Origin: Lutimaribacter degradans
GTDB lineage: Bacteria > Pseudomonadota > Alphaproteobacteria > Rhodobacterales > Rhodobacteraceae
Assembly (NCBI RefSeq): GCF_023703375.1
Contig: NZ_JAMQGO010000003.1
Location: 269,715-333,714, forward strand
Direction: 5' to 3'
Length of the DNA stretch: 64,000 nucleotides
In this document: one piece after another, positions 45,206-60,258 of the stretch
How the letters are laid out: every line of letters begins with the position of its first letter
Numbering within the stretch: position 1 is the first letter of the stretch
Made by a program: the position numbers and the translations under genes
Notes under the pieces: generated by a model
Told to the model about the DNA's origin: nothing
The model's input: only the letters and a program-made list of their open reading frames with translations
Database searches by the model: none

Positions 45206-46645
45206 TCAGGTGGGAAAGTCGGCAAGCCCGATACGCCCGGCCTTTCCGCTTTGGTGAATCGTGCGGCCCCGGAACCGCACGAGCGGCCCCAGCGCGATGA
45301 GGGTGACGAAAATCAGGGCGATCTCGGTGTGATAGACAAAGGAATACCCGGTGGCCGGTGACATCAGCGGCGTGCCCCAATCGCCCGACATGGCCTGGGC
45401 GTTGACCGCGTCGCGCAGCGTGCCGCCGATGGCGATCGAAAGGCCTGCGGCTGTGGCCTGCGCCGCGCCCCAGGCGCCCAACGCCAGGCCACGACCGGCC
45501 AGGCCCTGTGCCGGCATGGTCATGGCGGCGGTCAGCGTTGCAACACTGAACAACCCGCCGCCGAACCCGATCAACGCGGCCCCCGCGAAAAACAATGTAC
45601 CCGAATCCAGCGGCGCGGCGAAGATCACCGCCGAAAAGGCGATAAGCCCCACCAGCAGCCCGCTGCCTGCCATGCGATAGGCATCGCGCCCCCGCGCCAG
45701 CCCGCGCCCCGCCAGGCCAAAGGCCAGCAGCGCCCCGGCGGCCCAGGCGGCTGTCAAGAACGTGGTGGCGCTGACCGAAAGCCCGAGGATTTCGCCGCCA
45801 TAGGGCTCAAGCAGCACGTCTTGCATGTTGAAGGCCATCGTGCCGATGAACACAACCGCCAGCAGGCGGCCCGCCTGCCCGCCACGCGCCAGATCGGCCC
45901 AGGCATCGCGGAAGGACGGGGTGGGCGCCTCGCGCGCTTCGCGGCTCATGGGGCGCACGCGTTCCTGTTTCCACAGCGCGATCACGTTCAGCGTGATGGT
46001 TACAACGGCCGCGCCCTGCACCACCTTGATCAGAAGGATCTCGTTGAAATCGCGCAACAGCCAGCCGATCACGATGGCCGACAGGGCCATCCCCAGCAGG
46101 TAACTCACGTAAAGCAAAGCCACCACGCGCGGGCGGGTTTCATCCGTTGCGCGGTCGGCGGCCAGCGCCAGCCCGGCCGTCTGGGTCATGTGCATGCCCA
46201 GCCCGGTCATCAGAAACGCCAATCCGGCAAGAACTTCACCGGCGAAGGGCACATGATGCACGGTATTGCCCCCCAGCACCAACAGGGCCGAGGGCATCAC
46301 CGCCAAGCCGCCGAATTGCCACAAGGATCCGAACCAGAGATAGGGAATACGCTTCCACCCGATCGCGCTGCGGTGGTGATCGGATTTGAAGCCCAAAAGC
46401 GCCCGGAACGGCGCCGACAGAACCGGCAGGGCGATCATGATCGCAACGATCATCGCGGGCACCGACAGCTCGACGATCATCACCCGGTTCAGCGTGCCCA
46501 AAAGCATCACGCCGGCCATGCCGACCGACACCTGGAACAGCGACAGGCGCAGCAACTGGCGCAGGGGCAGCGCGTCGCTGGCAGCATCCGAAAACGGCAG
46601 CATGTTCATGCTGAACTGTTTCAGAACCTGCGCGCCCTTGCTCAT
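45206..46645 (-). CDS. lhaA: LH1 assembly protein, PucC/BCD family
   Basis: The 479-residue membrane protein has about twelve helices and the LhaA start MLPFSDAASDALPLRQLLRLSLFQVSVGMAGVMLLGTLNRVMIVEL. It belongs to the major-facilitator-related BCD family and helps insert bacteriochlorophyll into LH1. Its start overlaps the bchM stop. A paralogue is at 58947-60251. Confidence 0.94.
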   Translation of the reverse strand: MSKGAQVLKQFSMNMLPFSDAASDALPLRQLLRLSLFQVSVGMAGVMLLGTLNRVMIVELSVPAMIVAIMIALPVLSAPFRALLGFKSDHHRSAIGWKRIPYLWFGSLWQFGGLAVMPSALLVLGGNTVHHVPFAGEVLAGLAFLMTGLGMHMTQTAGLALAADRATDETRPRVVALLYVSYLLGMALSAIVIGWLLRDFNEILLIKVVQGAAVVTITLNVIALWKQERVRPMSREAREAPTPSFRDAWADLARGGQAGRLLAVVFIGTMAFNMQDVLLEPYGGEILGLSVSATTFLTAAWAAGALLAFGLAGRGLARGRDAYRMAGSGLLVGLIAFSAVIFAAPLDSGTLFFAGAALIGFGGGLFSVATLTAAMTMPAQGLAGRGLALGAWGAAQATAAGLSIAIGGTLRDAVNAQAMSGDWGTPLMSPATGYSFVYHTEIALIFVTLIALGPLVRFRGRTIHQSGKAGRIGLADFPT

Positions 46646-47333
46646 GCGGTGAACTCCAGCGCCTGGGAAATGTAAAACCCGACCGAGACACGCCCCGCGT
46701 CGCGCAGCCGCCCGATGTCGCGGGTGACATGCGCCAACCGCTTGGGTGCATGCGGGATCATCACCGGGGAACGATCAGACCGGGGGAAAACCTTGCCCGC
46801 ATACCACATGCCCATCAGCAGGGGCGTGCGCGGCGCGACCGTGAACACCACGGGCCCGCCGGTGCGCTTGCCAAGCGTCGCCAGGGCAGCGCGAATGTCA
46901 TCGGCGCGGTAATAGATCAGGCTGTCCATCGCCATCACCGCGTCGAACCGGCCATGTGCGGCATCCAGCATGTCACCGGCGCGGAACGTGACGCGCGGGC
47001 GCATCGCCTCGGGCATGCGCGCCTGGGCAATTCCCACAAGCTGCGGCGAGATATCCACCGCCACCACCTCAGCTCCGCGCGCGGCCAGGTCTTGCGTCAT
47101 CATCCCGGTGCCACAGCCCGCATCCAGCACGCGGGCCCCCGACAGGTCATCAGGTAGGCAGGCCAGCATCCGGGCGCGCATGTTGTCACGGCCTCGGCGC
47201 ACCGTTTCACGGATACGGCTGACGGGGGCATCGCTGGTCAGGCGGTCCCAAACCTTGGTTGCGGTCTTGTCGAAATAGGTTTCGACCCGCGCGCGCGTGG
47301 CGTTATAGCTGGGGGTGTTGGTGGCGTCAGACA

Positions 47334-47334
<1 letters not shown>
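46642..47334 (-). CDS. bchM: Mg-protoporphyrin IX O-methyltransferase
   Basis: The 230-residue SAM enzyme has VLDAGCGTGMMTQDLAARGAEVVAVDIS and ends with FYISQALEF. It methylates the C13 propionate before ring E closure. The ATG at 47334 overlaps the bchL stop (TGATG). It shares the transcript with bchL and lhaA. Confidence 0.95.
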
Positions 47335-51997
<4,663 letters not shown>

Positions 51998-52008
<11 letters not shown>

Positions 52009-53545
52009 AATGGGCCTTGGCCTCGTAGAGTGTTTCAACGCTGATCTCGGATACGCCACGTTCGGCGGCGAAGTTTTCGGTGTTGCGCCGTGCCTTGCCG
52101 CGCACGAAGAACGGAATTTTCTTCAGCTCTTTTTCGGCTGTGGGCAGCCATACGACCGCGACGCCGGTTTCCATCCGGGGCTGGTCGGCCGCCTCGGGCT
52201 CTGGGGTGGGCGTTGCGTTCATCTCGCGCAGCTTGGCCTTGTGGCCGTGATGGCTGGCGCCGGCGTCGTCGTGAAACTCGAAATCGTCGCGAAACATGTG
52301 CAGCAGGTGCTCTTCCAGCCCCATGACCAGCGGGTGCACCCAGGTATCGAAGATCACGTTCGCGCCCTCTATCCCCATCTGGGGCGAATAGCGCGCCGGG
52401 AAATCCTGCACATGCACGGGCGCGCTGATCACGGCGCAGGGAATGCCCAGGCGCTTGCCGATATGCCGCTCCATCTGGGTGCCCAGGATCATCTCGGGTG
52501 CCAGAGCCTCGATCGCCTGTTCGACTTCAAGGTAATCGTCGGTAATCAGCGCCTCGACGCCGTAATCTTTTGCCAGCTTTCGGATGTTGCGCGCCTGTTC
52601 GCGGTTGTAGCAGCCCATGCCCACCACCTCGAACCCCATCTCGTCACGGGCGAGGCGGGCGGCGGCGGCCACGTGGGTGCCATCGCCGAACAGGAACACC
52701 CGCTTTCCCGTCAGGTAGGTGGAATCGACCGACGCGGAATACCACGGCAGGCGCAGGCGGCTGTCGTCCAGCGTGGCGGAACGGCCGGTGAACGCGGCCA
52801 CCTCGGCCACGAAATCGCGTATCGCGCCCACGCCGATGGGCACGGTTTTCGTATAGGGCAGATCCAGCTCGCGCTCCATCCAGCGGGCGGCGGTCTCGGC
52901 GGTTTCGGGATACATCAGCACGTTGAAATGCGCGGCACCCATCCGGGCAATATCGGCCGGCGTGGCGCCATAGGGGGCCACGACATTCACGCCGATGCCC
53001 ATATCTGCCAGCAGCGAAGTCAACTCGGTGATATCGTCGCGATGGCGAAACCCAAGCGCCGTCGGCCCGATCAGGTTGGCGGTGACATGCGCGGTCTTTT
53101 GCAAAGGCGTCGCGAGCGATTTGACGATCTGGTAGAATGTTTCATCTGCGCCGAAATTTTCCTTGCGCTGGTAGCTGGGCAATTCCAGTGGAATGACAGG
53201 CACCGGCAAGCCCATCGTTTCGGCCATGCCGCCCGGATCGTCCTGAATCAGCTCGGCAGTGCAGGACGCGCCGACGATGATCGCCTGGGGTGTGAACCTT
53301 TCATATGCATCGCGCGCCGCGGTCTTGAACAGGTTGGCGGTATCGGCGCCCAGGTCACGCGCCTGGAAGGTGGTGTAGGTGACGGGCGGGCGATGGTTGC
53401 GCCGCTCGATCATGGTAAACAGCAGGTCGGCATAGGTGTCGCCCTGCGGCGCGTGCAAGACGTAATGCAGGTCTTTCATCGCCGTGGCGACGCGCATCGC
53501 GCCCACATGCGGGGGCCCCTCATATGTCCATACTGTCAATTTCAT
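51998..53545 (-). CDS. bchB: Protochlorophyllide reductase subunit B
   Basis: The 515-residue NifK-like protein begins [20 protein letters not shown] and contains the cysteine segment [16 protein letters not shown], and ends with the C-terminal helical domain found in BchB. It forms the catalytic tetramer with BchN. An AGGTG site precedes the ATG at 53545. Confidence 0.96.
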
Positions 53546-53639
53546 GAGGGCACCTCATGCAAATTGGCAGGCCGTGCGGGAAAGCTATTGGCGCAGCCCG
53601 TTGCGGACGCACCTTGTTGGCCATCTGGGCGATACACCA

Positions 53640-55408
<1,769 letters not shown>

Positions 55409-55459
55409 GGCCGATTCCCTCCTTGCCATGATCCGAGCGTAGCGGCGTGGCAGCCAAAG

Positions 55460-55477
55460 TGTCAATTAAAAGTTACA
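55460..55477. promoter_or_regulatory. PpsR/CrtJ operator of bchF
   Basis: TGTCAATTAAAAGTTACA is an exact TGT-N12-ACA site whose left half is the -35 box TTGACA of the bchF promoter on the minus strand, so binding should block polymerase. Confidence 0.87.
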
Positions 55478-55604
55478 CATAGTAGATTGGAGATCTGATG
55501 CCTTTTCGCGCACGAAAGGTCAGGAATGAAATATGCTAAAGCATTGCCGCAAAACACTAAAAATATAATACCAAAATCGCTAGTGACGAAATGCGCCTGA
55601 TGGG

Positions 55605-55622
55605 TGTCTATATTCTTTGACA
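55605..55622. promoter_or_regulatory. PpsR/CrtJ operator of ppaA-ppsR
   Basis: TGTCTATATTCTTTGACA is an exact TGT-N12-ACA site ending in the TTGACA box likely used for ppaA. It suggests autoregulation of the ppaA-ppsR pair by PpsR. Confidence 0.85.
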
Positions 55623-55718
55623 AACAGTCAACGATGCATGACACTATTTATGGACGCTTACCATCATCATCCGGTGCGTCTTTCCAGCCGGATGCCGGTA
55701 AAAGCGAGGAGCGCCGCA

Positions 55719-56501
55719 ATGGTCGTTGATTTATCCCGGAAACGCCCGTTAGGGGCCGCCAGCCGCCACGTCGATGCATTGGCCAGATCTGTCCTGACAT
55801 CATTGCGAAGCTATCCGTCGGCCGAAACGCGCGCCAGGTTGTCAGACGCCGCGCATGACCTCGCGTCATGGTCGGCCAGTCCGAATCCCTTCGATCCCGA
55901 CCAGGTTCTGACCGATCTGAAAGAGCGGAATCTTGGCAGTGCCGACCTGATGGATTATTGTATTCCCGAGGCAACGATGCTTGTGGGGCAGGGCTGGCAA
56001 GACGACGCCGTGCCTTTCTGGCAAGTCAGCCTGTCCGGGGCCAGACTTTACAGCCTCGTCAAAAGGATAAGCGCGGAATGGGCGCTGCCCTCCAGCCGCG
56101 AAAGGCGCCTTGGGGTGCTGCTGGTCATCTGTGGTGACTATGGTCATGTGCTCGGCTCGGCGCTGCTGTCTGACCAGATGCGGCGCGCGGGCTGTTCGGT
56201 CAGCGTGATGATGGACGATTCACGCGAAACTGTCGTGGCTTCGCTCAACCAGGGGGGGTTTGACCTCGTTGTATTTACCTGTTCGACTCTGGAAGTGCTT
56301 GAACCTGTGAGTCATCTGGTTAAACAGATCAGGAACGAGGCATGCGTGGTTCCGCCAATTGTTCTTGGTGGACCTGTCATGGACTATGCCGATAATATCC
56401 TTGAGGTGACAGGCGTCGACTTGGTCACAAGGGATATAAAGGCGGCAATCGGTCTGTGTTATCGACCGGCGGTGCATGCGGAACTGAAAGTGGCGGAGTA
56501 A
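55719..56501 (+). CDS. ppaA: B12-binding antirepressor of PpsR (PpaA/AerR)
   Basis: The 260-residue protein has a C-terminal cobalamin-binding domain with DYGHVLG (His143, base-off B12 ligand position), a CSTLE segment and VLGGP. PpaA/AerR binds B12 in a light-dependent way and modulates PpsR/CrtJ. ATG 55719 is chosen because GAGGAG lies 7-8 nt upstream; in-frame starts at 55617, 55638, 55650 and 55692 exist, and long and short AerR forms are known in Rhodobacter capsulatus. Its stop overlaps an ATG of ppsR. Confidence 0.9.
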   Translation: MVVDLSRKRPLGAASRHVDALARSVLTSLRSYPSAETRARLSDAAHDLASWSASPNPFDPDQVLTDLKERNLGSADLMDYCIPEATMLVGQGWQDDAVPFWQVSLSGARLYSLVKRISAEWALPSSRERRLGVLLVICGDYGHVLGSALLSDQMRRAGCSVSVMMDDSRETVVASLNQGGFDLVVFTCSTLEVLEPVSHLVKQIRNEACVVPPIVLGGPVMDYADNILEVTGVDLVTRDIKAAIGLCYRPAVHAELKVAE

Positions 56502-56545
56502 TGGTCTCGGATAGCACGCCTGTTTGGAAAGGAGGGTCGATTCCA

Positions 56546-57922
56546 ATGATCGAACCCGACCTTTTGAATTCCGTGCTCGCGGCCGAGTCCGACGTTGCCC
56601 TGATCGTGTCCGACACGGGGCATATCCAATCGGTATTGATTGATCCGTCCTCGCCTATGTCCGGCGTGACCAGCGATTGGGAGGGGCGTTCGCTCCGCGA
56701 TTTGCTGGGCCCCGACAGCGCACCCAAAATCGACACCCTGCTGACCCGGCTTGCGGATGGCGAAAACCCGCCCCGTGCGATCGAGGTCAACCATATCGAC
56801 GCGGGCGGCTCGTTGCCTGTGCGCTACTCGGTACATCCGCTGCAAAAGGACGGCTCGCTGCTGTTTCTTGGCCGCGATCTGCGCGTGATCGCAGAAACGC
56901 ATCGGCAATTGGTGCAGGCACAGGTCGCCCTTGAACGCGGCTACGAAGAGCGGCGCGAATACGACGCCCGCTATCGCATGTTGCTGGCCAATACGCGCGA
57001 TGCGGTCGTGTTCGTGTCTGTCAGTGACGGGCGTATCAAGGATTTGAACGCGCCGGCCGCATCGCTGCTGGGTGCCACCCGGGACGAGCTGACAGGCGCC
57101 CCGTTTTCGCAAGAATTCAAGGACCGTCGCCGGGGCGAATTCGTCGATGCGTTGATTGCGCTGGCCATGTCCGATGCGACCGAAGACCTGACGGTGCAGG
57201 CGCGGCGCAGCCGGTACAAGCTGCATGTGCACCCTGCAATGTTTCGCGCCGCCGGTGAGCGCATACTGATTTGCCGAATCGAAGCGGCAACCGACGGGTT
57301 GGCGCTGGATGACCGCCTGACTTCGAATCTTTCGGCCTTGTATCGCGGCAGCACCGACGGCTTCGTGTTTACCGATCTCAAGGGCATGATCGAAGACGCG
57401 AACGAATCGTTCCTCGAGCTGACCAACTCTGCACAGGTCGGCGAACTGCGCGGGCGCAGCCTTGCCGATTTCCTGGCCCGTGGACAGATCGACCTGAGCG
57501 TTATGCTTGAAAACGCCATGCGTTCGGGGCACATGCGCAGCTATTCCACGCGTCTGACCAACGATTTCGGCGGCAAGATATCGGTGGAAATGTCGGTGGC
57601 GCATCTGAATGGCCGCGATAAACCAGCCATGGCCTTTATCATTCGCGATGTCAGCCGGACCGAGGCATTGCGCGGCGGCCCGCCCGTGATCGGTGGCGAT
57701 GAAACAGCCCATTCCAGCGTGATCGAGCTTGTGGGCTCTGCCTCGCTCAAGGATATCGTGGCCGAAACCTCGGAAGTGATCGAAAAACTGTGTATCGAGG
57801 CCGCGGTTGACCTGACGCGCAACAACCGCGCGGCCGCCGCCGAGATGCTGGGGCTGTCGCGGCAAAGCCTGTATGTCAAGCTGCGCAAATACGGCCTGCT
57901 GCACAAGGACAGTGACAGCTAA
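56546..57922 (+). CDS. ppsR: PpsR/CrtJ photosynthesis repressor
   Basis: The 458-residue regulator has an N-terminal PAS-like region, a Q-linker (about 118-145), two further PAS domains and a C-terminal Fis-type helix-turn-helix (AAAAEMLGLSRQSLYVKLRKYGL). Cys243 and Cys416 correspond in place to the redox cysteines of R. sphaeroides PpsR. It represses bch, crt and other genes via TGT-N12-ACA sites in oxygen. ATG 56546 has AAAGGAGGG 9 nt upstream; ATG 56501, overlapping ppaA, would add 15 residues. Confidence 0.93.
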   Translation: MIEPDLLNSVLAAESDVALIVSDTGHIQSVLIDPSSPMSGVTSDWEGRSLRDLLGPDSAPKIDTLLTRLADGENPPRAIEVNHIDAGGSLPVRYSVHPLQKDGSLLFLGRDLRVIAETHRQLVQAQVALERGYEERREYDARYRMLLANTRDAVVFVSVSDGRIKDLNAPAASLLGATRDELTGAPFSQEFKDRRRGEFVDALIALAMSDATEDLTVQARRSRYKLHVHPAMFRAAGERILICRIEAATDGLALDDRLTSNLSALYRGSTDGFVFTDLKGMIEDANESFLELTNSAQVGELRGRSLADFLARGQIDLSVMLENAMRSGHMRSYSTRLTNDFGGKISVEMSVAHLNGRDKPAMAFIIRDVSRTEALRGGPPVIGGDETAHSSVIELVGSASLKDIVAETSEVIEKLCIEAAVDLTRNNRAAAAEMLGLSRQSLYVKLRKYGLLHKDSDS

Positions 57923-58020
57923 GCCGCTGACGAAGCCTGTTTTTCCTTTAAAATTAACGCACTACCCCTGTAAGGCCCATCCGGCCGCTGGATGACGAGT
58001 TTTCTTGCAACGACTCGAAG

Positions 58021-58038
58021 TGTCAGGCAAGCTAGACA
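58021..58038. promoter_or_regulatory. PpsR/CrtJ operator touching the bchG start
   Basis: TGTCAGGCAAGCTAGACA is an exact TGT-N12-ACA site ending one base before the bchG ATG at 58040. A TTGCAA box (58005-58010) and AAGCTA (58029-58034, 18-bp spacer) would place transcription start at the ATG itself. Confidence 0.8.
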
Positions 58039-58039
58039 C

Positions 58040-58945
58040 ATGAGCGTTACGACAGATTTACACTCTCGCACGATCCCCGAACCGGCGGCGATGTTGCGGC
58101 TGATCAAGCCGATCACCTGGTTTCCGCCGATGTGGGCCTATCTGTGCGGCACGGTATCGTCGGGTGTGTCGCCCTTGGAAAAGCCCGCGCTGGTGGTGCT
58201 GGGCATCATCCTGGCCGGACCGATTGTCTGCGGGATGAGCCAGGCCGCCAATGACTGGTGCGACCGGCATGTGGACACCATCAACGAACCCGACCGCCCG
58301 ATCCCGTCGGGGCGTATCCCCGGCCGTTGGGGCCTGTGGATCGCCCTTGCCATGTCGGCGTTGTCGTTGCTCGTGGGCGCGACCCTGGGGCCGTGGGGTT
58401 TTGCCGCCACGGTTGTCGGTGTTCTGGCGGCATGGGCCTATTCGGCCGAACCCGTGCGCCTGAAACGCTCGGGCTGGCTGGGGCCGGGCCTGGTAGGGCT
58501 GAGTTATGAAACCTTGCCGTGGTTCACCGGCGCCGCGGTTCTGGCGGCAGGCCGCCCCGATTGGCCGATCATCTGGGTCGCGCTGCTGTACGGCATCGGC
58601 GCACACGGCATCATGACGTTGAATGACTTCAAGGCGTTGGAGGGCGACCGTCAGATGGGCGTCAACTCGCTCCCGGTTACGCTGGGGCCCGAACTGGCGG
58701 CCAAGGTTGCCTGCGCCGTGATGCTGGTGCCGCAGGCCGGCGTGGTGATGCTTCTGGCCCAATGGGACAGGCCCGCGCACGCGGCGGCCGTTCTGGCACT
58801 GGGGCTGGGGCAGGTCTGGGCAATGTCGGTCATGCTGCGCGACCCGCGCGCAAAGGCGCCTTGGTACAACGGCACCGGCGTCCTGATGTATATCACGGGG
58901 ATGATGGTCGCCGCCTTCGCCCTGCGCGGATTGGGGGCGATGTAG
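58040..58945 (+). CDS. bchG: Bacteriochlorophyll synthase
   Basis: The 301-residue UbiA-family prenyltransferase has the aspartate motifs NDWCDRHVDTINEPDRPIPSGR and NDFKALEGDRQ and about eight membrane helices. It esterifies bacteriochlorophyllide with geranylgeraniol diphosphate. The ATG at 58040 gives MSVTTDLHSRTIPEPAAML, the expected start, but no ribosome site fits between it and the PpsR site; an upstream ATG (57992) adds 16 atypical residues. Confidence 0.93.
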   Translation: MSVTTDLHSRTIPEPAAMLRLIKPITWFPPMWAYLCGTVSSGVSPLEKPALVVLGIILAGPIVCGMSQAANDWCDRHVDTINEPDRPIPSGRIPGRWGLWIALAMSALSLLVGATLGPWGFAATVVGVLAAWAYSAEPVRLKRSGWLGPGLVGLSYETLPWFTGAAVLAAGRPDWPIIWVALLYGIGAHGIMTLNDFKALEGDRQMGVNSLPVTLGPELAAKVACAVMLVPQAGVVMLLAQWDRPAHAAAVLALGLGQVWAMSVMLRDPRAKAPWYNGTGVLMYITGMMVAAFALRGLGAM

Positions 58946-58946
58946 A

Positions 58947-60251
58947 ATGACGCTCAGCTGGGTTTCGATCATCCGCCTTGGCCTGGTTCAGATGGCGCTG
59001 GGCATGATCGTGGTGCTGACGACGGCCACGATGAACCGCGTGATGGTGGTAGAGCTGGCATTGCCCGCGATTCTGCCGGGGCTGCTTGTCTCGCTCTACT
59101 ATGGCACGCAATTCCTGCGCCCGCATTTCGGCCACGGGGCCGACTCAGGCGGGCGGCGCACACCCTGGATCATCGGGGGCGTCGCCACGCTGGGCGCCGG
59201 CGCGATGCTGGCCGCCTTTGCCGTTGGTCTCATGGCGCAATCGACCGCCCTTGGCATCGCAACGGCCATTCCCGCCTTTCTTCTGATCGGGCTGGGCATC
59301 GGGGCGGCGGGCACCAACTTGCTGGCGCTGCTGGCCGCCCGCGTGGCGCAGGGGCGGCAGGCCGCCGCCGGCAGCGCGGTATGGATCATGATGATCTTCG
59401 GCCTTGCCGCCACCGGCATAACCGCCGGGCAGTTGCTTGATCCTTACAGCCCCGCGCGGCTGCTGGCCGTCACCGCCGGTGTGGCCGGCGTGGCGCTGAC
59501 ACTGACGCTGATCGGCACATGGCGGCAAGAACGCACGCCCGCCCCTCAGAAATCCGGCAAAACCCGCAAACTGGCCTTTCGCGCCGCCGCCGCCGAAATG
59601 TGGGCCGATACCCGCGTGCGGGCCTTCACCATATTCGTCTTCGCCTCGATGCTGGCCTATAATCTTCAGGATCTTATCCTCGAACCCTTTGCCGGGCACG
59701 TGTTTGGCATGACCGTGGGCGAAAGCACCGCGCTGGGCGGGATGCACCACGCCGGCGCGCTGGTCGGCATGGTGGCTGTTCTGCTGTCCGGCACGGCGCT
59801 GGCGCGCTGGCTCGTCGTGCCCGTCCGGGTCTGGATCGTGGGCGGGTGCCTTTTGTCGGGAGCGTCGCTTTTGGCGCTGGCCTGGGGCGGGATGCACGCG
59901 GCCACTTGGCCCGTTGCACCCAACATCTTCATCCTTGGCCTGGCCAATGGTGCCTTTGCTGTCGCCGCCATCGGCGCGATGATGGGCCTGGCCCGCGAAG
60001 GCGATGAAAACCGCGAAGGCATCCGCATGGGCCTGTTCGGCGCCGCGCAGGCCATTGCCTTTGGCGCCGGCTCGTTTCTCGGAACTGCCGCCGCCGACAT
60101 CATGCGCAGCCTCACGCCCTCTGACGCGTTGGCCTATGGCACCGTCTTCGCCGCCGAGGGCGGGGTTTTCCTGATCGCTGCCATTCTGGCGCTGTCGCTC
60201 AACACGCAACCCAGGCCGGCACCCATCGCCGACATGATACCGGGAGAGTAA
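58947..60251 (+). CDS. PucC/BCD-family membrane protein between bchG and bchP
   Basis: The 434-residue protein has about twelve membrane helices and is a paralogue of LhaA (compare LGMIVVLTTATMNRVMVVELALPA). Genes at this place are called bch2 or orf428; they are thought to deliver bacteriochlorophyll or aid assembly. It starts one base after bchG and runs up to bchP. Confidence 0.88.
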   Translation: MTLSWVSIIRLGLVQMALGMIVVLTTATMNRVMVVELALPAILPGLLVSLYYGTQFLRPHFGHGADSGGRRTPWIIGGVATLGAGAMLAAFAVGLMAQSTALGIATAIPAFLLIGLGIGAAGTNLLALLAARVAQGRQAAAGSAVWIMMIFGLAATGITAGQLLDPYSPARLLAVTAGVAGVALTLTLIGTWRQERTPAPQKSGKTRKLAFRAAAAEMWADTRVRAFTIFVFASMLAYNLQDLILEPFAGHVFGMTVGESTALGGMHHAGALVGMVAVLLSGTALARWLVVPVRVWIVGGCLLSGASLLALAWGGMHAATWPVAPNIFILGLANGAFAVAAIGAMMGLAREGDENREGIRMGLFGAAQAIAFGAGSFLGTAAADIMRSLTPSDALAYGTVFAAEGGVFLIAAILALSLNTQPRPAPIADMIPGE

Positions 60252-60258
60252 GGACACC

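Larger units (their letters stand above)
55409..55718. promoter_or_regulatory. bchF-ppaA divergent regulatory region
   Basis: This 310-bp stretch has no gene. It holds two exact PpsR sites listed separately. Toward bchF, TTGACA (55465-55460, inside the first site), an 18-bp spacer and TACGCT (55441-55436) form a promoter. Toward ppaA, a TTGACA box (55617-55622) lies inside the second site; a TATAAT hexamer also occurs at 55564-55569 without a good partner. The centre (55530-55590) is unusually AT-rich. Confidence 0.65.

Noticed and set aside
55564..55569. Exact TATAAT hexamer as ppaA promoter
   Set aside because: The nearest TTGCCG box is only 14 bp away, and the TTGACA box inside the PpsR site is better placed; left as unproven.
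56459..57904. 481-codon leftward open frame opposite ppsR
   Set aside because: Shadow of ppsR; no recognisable domain and no ribosome site.
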